Part shown: positions 9,194 through 12,383 of the stretch, piece after piece
How the letters are laid out: every line of letters begins with the position of its first letter
How positions within the stretch are numbered: position 1 is the first letter of the stretch
From: Mucidula mucida
Taxonomy: Eukaryota > Basidiomycota > Agaricomycetes > Agaricales > Physalacriaceae
Direction of reading: 5' to 3'
NCBI GenBank assembly: GCA_015501055.1
Contig: JADNYV010000933.1
Location: 1 to 12,383 of the forward strand
DNA: 12,383 nucleotides
Made by a program: the position numbers and the translations under genes
The notes under the pieces: generated by a model
Told to the model about the DNA's origin: nothing
What the model saw: the letters and a program-made list of their open reading frames with translations, nothing else
The model's database searches: none

Positions 9194-9215
9194 GCGCTGA
9201 TCAATCTATCAGCGC
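9194..9215. repeat. Perfect 8-bp inverted repeat, 6-nt loop
   Basis: GCGCTGAT (9194-9201) and ATCAGCGC (9208-9215) are exact reverse complements around CAATCT. This could be a hairpin in RNA, or a palindromic protein-binding site. There is no U-rich tail, and terminators of this bacterial type are not expected in a fungus. Confidence 0.5.
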
Positions 9216-9466
9216 GTGTAAAGCGCCTTGTTCTCTTTTGCTCAGTGATTCCTGGCTGTTCACAGTGGGGACACGCTCACACCGGAGAGGGCGTTGCCTC
9301 GTGTTGCGACGGAAAGGCGGTAGAGCTGATCCAGAAAGGCGAAGATTCTGTAAGACGTCGATGTTAAATACAGTAATAGTGGGCAGTGTTCAGAGTCGAC
9401 ACTGTGGCGCGACATACATATATCCTGACAGTAAAACAGCCATACTTTTCGGCTAGCTAATGGTTC

Positions 9467-9529
9467 AAGGACTAGGAGAACCAAGTCCTTCAAGGCGTCT
9501 CTTGTTCCAAAGGGGAAGAATAAGAGACG
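9467..9529. repeat. Two adjacent inverted repeats
   Basis: AAGGACT (9467-9473) pairs with AGTCCTT (9484-9490) across 10 nt. Directly after it, CGTCTCTT (9496-9503) pairs with AAGAGACG (9522-9529) across 18 nt. Two stems in tandem within 63 nt would form a compact fold if transcribed. No known RNA family is recognised. Confidence 0.4.
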
Positions 9530-9785
9530 TCCGTAGCAACATGTTATCAGCAACAGAGTCACCACGTCCATATCACGCACAGCAACTTTTTACAGCGTAA
9601 CGTCCGAACGCTAGCACTGGAGCGTCGACATCAGCGGCGAATTCGAATAATGCAGATATCGATAACCATGACTAGTGCCGGGTGTCCTTGATTTTCAACT
9701 TCAAATTCCGGATTGTCACCATCGCTAGTACAAATGAGAAGTCTCAAGTAGTATGGCAGTGAAACTTCAACGTGCAACCCTGTTT

Positions 9786-9812
9786 CACTCGAAACCCCGT
9801 TGCTTTCGAGTG
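9786..9812. repeat. Perfect 9-bp inverted repeat, 9-nt loop
   Basis: CACTCGAAA (9786-9794) and TTTCGAGTG (9804-9812) are exact reverse complements. It lies about 260 nt beyond the stop codon of the Zn2Cys6 gene. Role unknown. Confidence 0.5.
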
Positions 9813-9849
9813 CAGCGGCGAGCGCTCTAAAGAGTTATGGAGAACGATA

Positions 9850-9869
9850 GTTGTTGAACGTTGTTGAAC
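9850..9869. repeat. Two tandem copies of a 10-bp unit
   Basis: GTTGTTGAAC occurs twice head to tail with no mismatch. It is too short to infer a mobile element. It is probably a simple local duplication. Confidence 0.5.
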
Positions 9870-9904
9870 CATGATGGCAGGAACCAAATTAACCGTCTCA
9901 CCTC

Positions 9905-9945
9905 GGCCTCGCTCTCGGGCGACTCTCAGAGACTTGCCCGAGGCC
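9905..9945. repeat. Nested GC-rich inverted repeats
   Basis: GGCCTCG (9905-9911) pairs with CGAGGCC (9939-9945), and overlapping it CTCGGGC (9914-9920) pairs with GCCCGAG (9936-9942). The two pairings compete for the same right arm. CTCTCAGAG in the middle is itself nearly palindromic. It may be a folded RNA or a binding site, and nothing else supports a role. Confidence 0.4.
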
Positions 9946-10068
9946 CTGATCACCGTAGTCTGCTGAATATAATCTTTGTCTAAAAGTACAATTCCTGTAT
10001 ACTTGCAAGTCCTGTACATAGCTACTTAAATAAGTGCAAAATCTAAAAGCCAGCTCTTACAACGTTTG

Positions 10069-11328
10069 TTATGAAATATCAAGGGTTTGCTGAGATATCC
10101 ACGTCATCATATCATAGCTTCCACTTTCGTCCCAATCCCATACCGACAAACTATCACTGGTGTTCCAATCCAAGTAGCCGATCCATCGAGCGTCAAGGAC
10201 TGAAACGATTTTGGTTATCTCCAAGTCCCAGTCGCGTTTTGTCCACCAAGGTCCGTTCATGCGCTGCATGATCGCACAATAATGGCCAAGTAAGATGAGG
10301 GCGCGAGGTCTCCGTTCTGATAACAACGCCATGAACGAATCGCTTGCGAGGATAAGCCAGAAGAACGCGGCGTGCATCTGATAATCAGGATAGAACGAGG
10401 CAACCCATGACCTACGCAGGAACGAAATAGCGTGCTGATATGTCGCTGAAATCGCCCCATCGCGGACCTCGTCCTGATCGGGTGCCCCACAAATGGGCAA
10501 GGGAAGGGTTGAGAGAGATTGAGGAAATGGCGGCACGTTGCCGAGTGGTTCGTGTATATCCAGTGGGGCAGCAATCCAAGGGATCATGGGGGCGATGACT
10601 CCATGCTGCAAGGTGGACCACCGAGTCCGGAATGTCGAGGATGAAGTGCGGAGAATACGTAGCCAATCACTCTGCGTGTGAACTGCAGGTGAAGTCGCGA
10701 ATCCGTAGATACCGATGAGTATTTGGGATATGAACAAGGTACCATCATCAACATAGCCGGTGGTGTTCGTGGGGACGCTGTTAACAGCTTGGCTGAAGTG
10801 AGTGAAGGCGGAGGAGGCATATTTATCCGCCATAGGATGATTGGGGTTCAGAGTGTGAAGATGAAGAGCCGAGACGGCGAGGAGTGAATGGAGGAGGAAG
10901 GGGTTATCAGTCGAGACTGCAATGCGAGGTATGATGACCTTCCAGACCTCCAACGCGGACGCCTCTTCGCAGAAAGTATAACAGGTGCTCGTCGTGTATT
11001 GATGGATTAGCTCTAGACTCCTCAAGTCGAGTGATGAAGAAGACATGACGGCCGGAAATGCAGGCATATCATGCGGCGCGGGATGCAGGTTCGAGCGTAT
11101 GGATTGGCGCGCCTGGGCAGGAGCTGTGTATGTGCATTTGTCTGCCCAAACGCATTCAATCTCGCGCCGAGTGCAGTTTTTGCAGATCGGCGATGCTTCG
11201 TCGCACTGAGAGAGCGAGATGTAAGCGAATAGGCAGGACACAAACGAAGGAGTCCTCGCCTTAACTTTACGACGCCGGCATGTCTTGCATCCGGTGCGCG
11301 ACTTGTTGTGTGGGCGAATAGGTGCCAT
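10069..11328 (-). CDS. Zn2Cys6 transcription factor with fungal-specific (Upc2-like) domain
   Basis: Fungal binuclear zinc-cluster regulators act in the nucleus and usually bind CGG-type half sites. Reading from the ATG at 11326-11328, the first exon (11260-11328) ends in RTGCKTCRRRKVK and the second (10069-11205) begins CDEASPICKNCTRREIEC. Joined, they give a canonical C-x2-C-x6-C-x6-C-x2-C-x6-C cluster at residues about 14-41. The 54 nt between them (11206-11259) are flanked by GC and AG on the coding strand and are in frame without a stop, so an unspliced product of 419 residues is also possible. The spliced product has 401. The rest matches the Fungal_trans_2 style of sterol-uptake-control-like regulators: LDLRSLELIHQYTTSTCYTF, a helix with NPFLLHSLLAVSALHL, then further helices to the C-terminus. 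The target genes are not known. It is convergent with the PP2C-like gene, far from the SDR pair, and has its own TATA-like box. Confidence 0.88.
   Translation of the reverse strand: MAPIRPHNKSRTGCKTCRRRKVKARTPSFVSCLFAYISLSQCDEASPICKNCTRREIECVWADKCTYTAPAQARQSIRSNLHPAPHDMPAFPAVMSSSSLDLRSLELIHQYTTSTCYTFCEEASALEVWKVIIPRIAVSTDNPFLLHSLLAVSALHLHTLNPNHPMADKYASSAFTHFSQAVNSVPTNTTGYVDDGTLFISQILIGIYGFATSPAVHTQSDWLRILRTSSSTFRTRWSTLQHGVIAPMIPWIAAPLDIHEPLGNVPPFPQSLSTLPLPICGAPDQDEVRDGAISATYQHAISFLRRSWVASFYPDYQMHAAFFWLILASDSFMALLSERRPRALILLGHYCAIMQRMNGPWWTKRDWDLEITKIVSVLDARWIGYLDWNTSDSLSVWDWDESGSYDMMTWISQQTLDIS
11206..11259 (-). other. Predicted GC-AG intron inside the zinc cluster
   Basis: On the coding strand the intron begins GCGAGG after AAG and ends CTCTCAG before TGC. 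Its length, 54 nt, is divisible by three and it contains no stop. A GT donor four codon bases earlier (GTTAAG) would leave only four residues between the second and third cysteines, against the usual six, so the GC donor fits the protein better. Retention would insert 18 residues into the cluster. Confidence 0.65.
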
Positions 11329-11356
11329 ATCTGAATGACTTGTTCTACGGAACGGC

Positions 11357-11366
11357 TTATATATAC
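11357..11366 (-). promoter_or_regulatory. TATA-like box of the Zn2Cys6 gene
   Basis: The minus strand reads GTATATATAA, ending 29 nt before the ATG at 11328. If used as a TATA box, the transcript would have a very short leader or begin close to the start codon. Confidence 0.4.
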
Positions 11367-11367
11367 A

Positions 11368-12383
11368 CGCCTTCCATGTTTGAATTTAAGCAGCGCCCGG
11401 TCAAGCAGCCAAAAACGTAACCAGTCCCCAATCAGGACACAGATGATGTGGTATAGAAACCGCCAAGGTGCCCCGAGTAATCAGGAATGGCCACTGCATT
11501 GAATTCGTTTTGCAAATTATTGGTAGGCATTCTGGTCGCCTCGGAAGTTCTGACTTTGAACGCCAGCCTATGAGATGCATAAGTCCTATATATAGATCCC
11601 AATCGCGAGCGCATTATTGAGAGTTGAGGTATGTCGCCACTTCGAGTCGACGTGCCAAGTTCAGATCATCAGCAATTGTTTGGCCAAGTGTTCTCAAGGC
11701 GCACCCAGAGTGCAGCATTGACGTAGTCGTAGAATAGATCGTTCTACACTTCCCGAACTCAGTACAATTAGGCGTTGGAAGGATGATGATGGTTGTGGCC
11801 GAAGCATATGTTTTCGACACGACGTCCCTGTGGTGAGATCTGCTCGGGGGGCATTAACGTGAGCCCGACCCAATAACCCTGTAAAGTCAAGCACCACTCC
11901 TCGGAGAGCCTGTGGGGAGCGCTAGACATACGTAGACCAGGGTTCCGGGAATATACCAACCCTTATGTCAAGAATCAATGGGAACAGAGTAGCACGATTT
12001 CCCTGTAACACCTAAATGTCATCATGCGGGTGGTGTACACAGCACGTACCTATATGACGATGGCCGGATGTTACAGACCGATTTATACAGAAACGGATCC
12101 AGATGTGAGGCAGGCAAGTGGCTCAAGAGGACAGCGCTATGAGTGCAAGTGAGTGTCGCAGTGGTCATCGGTTGCCATCTAGCTATGCCTGGGTTTCAAA
12201 ACCGTGAAGATGAAGACAATTCAATACGATTGCCTCCCAAAAAGCATATCTGTCGTGGTCTGCGGACGTGAAAGCCTCATCAGCCGATCTACCGTGGAAC
12301 TGAGCATCAATACAGCAGGAAACTGTATTCATCCAACAAGTCAACAGGCCGGAGTTCGACGTTCTACTCTCATATATATCAGA
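11368..12383. other. Upstream region of the Zn2Cys6 gene, no gene seen
   Basis: This is roughly 1 kb with no supportable coding region on either strand. Minus-strand frames at 11432-11614 and 11614-11820 have a partly protein-like composition but lack domain signal, and the second has no ATG start. A second TATATATAGG-like stretch on the minus strand lies near 11586-11595. The region may simply be the promoter of the regulator plus the flank of a gene beyond the window. Confidence 0.5.

Larger units (their letters stand above)
8405..10068. other. Gene-free spacer with purine-rich tract and inverted repeats
   Basis: About 1.66 kb separates the PP2C-like stop from the convergent stop of the Zn2Cys6 gene. 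No open frame here has domain signal. From about 8700 to 9150 the plus strand is clearly A/G-rich, which creates long Leu-rich shadow frames on the minus strand. A TATA-like CATAAAAAG stands near 9097, followed by a purine-rich leader-like stretch, a pattern also seen in retrotransposon LTRs. I found no matching TG/CA ends, target duplication or gag-pol remnant. Several short perfect inverted repeats lie between 9194 and 9945 and are listed separately. Confidence 0.5.

Noticed and set aside
8890..9440. Possible solo LTR
   Set aside because: It has a TATA-like box and leader-like composition, but I could not find paired TG/CA termini with a target duplication, a primer-binding site, or any element coding sequence.
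3872..11328. A secondary-metabolite or degradation gene cluster formed by SDR, PP2C-like and Zn2Cys6 genes
   Set aside because: There is no core synthase, transporter or P450 in the window, and no shared regulatory motif that I can demonstrate. Proximity alone is not enough.
11614..11820. Minus-strand frame with a helical-looking C-terminal part, upstream of the Zn2Cys6 gene
   Set aside because: It has no ATG start, no identifiable domain, and no convincing exon to join it to.

Overview
The window looks like nuclear DNA of a filamentous basidiomycete, most likely an Agaricomycete. The reasons are short GT-AG introns of about 45-60 nt, an F-box protein of the kind that is expanded in mushrooms, a Zn2Cys6 regulator with a fungal-specific domain, and TATA-like boxes about 50 nt before several start codons. 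This placement rests on gene style only. No rRNA, tRNA, CRISPR or intact transposon was recognised.

Layout: 1-711 has no supportable gene. 712-2320 (+) is an F-box protein gene whose N-terminal helix and F-box lie in different frames. 2566-3579 (-) encodes a protein with a unique N-terminus and a long Gly/Met-rich tail. It is divergent from a six-exon short-chain dehydrogenase/reductase gene (SDR1, 3872-4968, +). A tandem second copy (SDR2, 5614-6695, +) keeps the SDR1 exon lengths in exons 2-6. It has lost 20 nt at the end of exon 1, which encodes the coenzyme-binding glycine loop, and its second intron has a GT to GG donor change, so I call it a pseudogene. 6842-8404 (+) encodes a PP2C/pyruvate-dehydrogenase-phosphatase-like protein in which most metal-binding acidic positions are replaced, a probable pseudophosphatase. 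8405-10068 is a gene-free spacer with a purine-rich stretch and several perfect inverted repeats. 10069-11328 (-) is a Zn2Cys6 transcription factor whose zinc cluster is split by an apparent GC-AG intron of 54 nt that is in frame and free of stops. 11329-12383 holds a TATA-like box and otherwise nothing I can name.

No joint pathway can be demonstrated. The SDR pair is a local duplication in which one copy is decaying. The regulator 3.4 kb away could control neighbours, but nothing in the sequence proves it. The points most worth a second look are the degenerate PP2C active site, the two independent lesions in SDR2, and the stop-free GC-AG intron that would switch the regulator's DNA-binding domain on or off.
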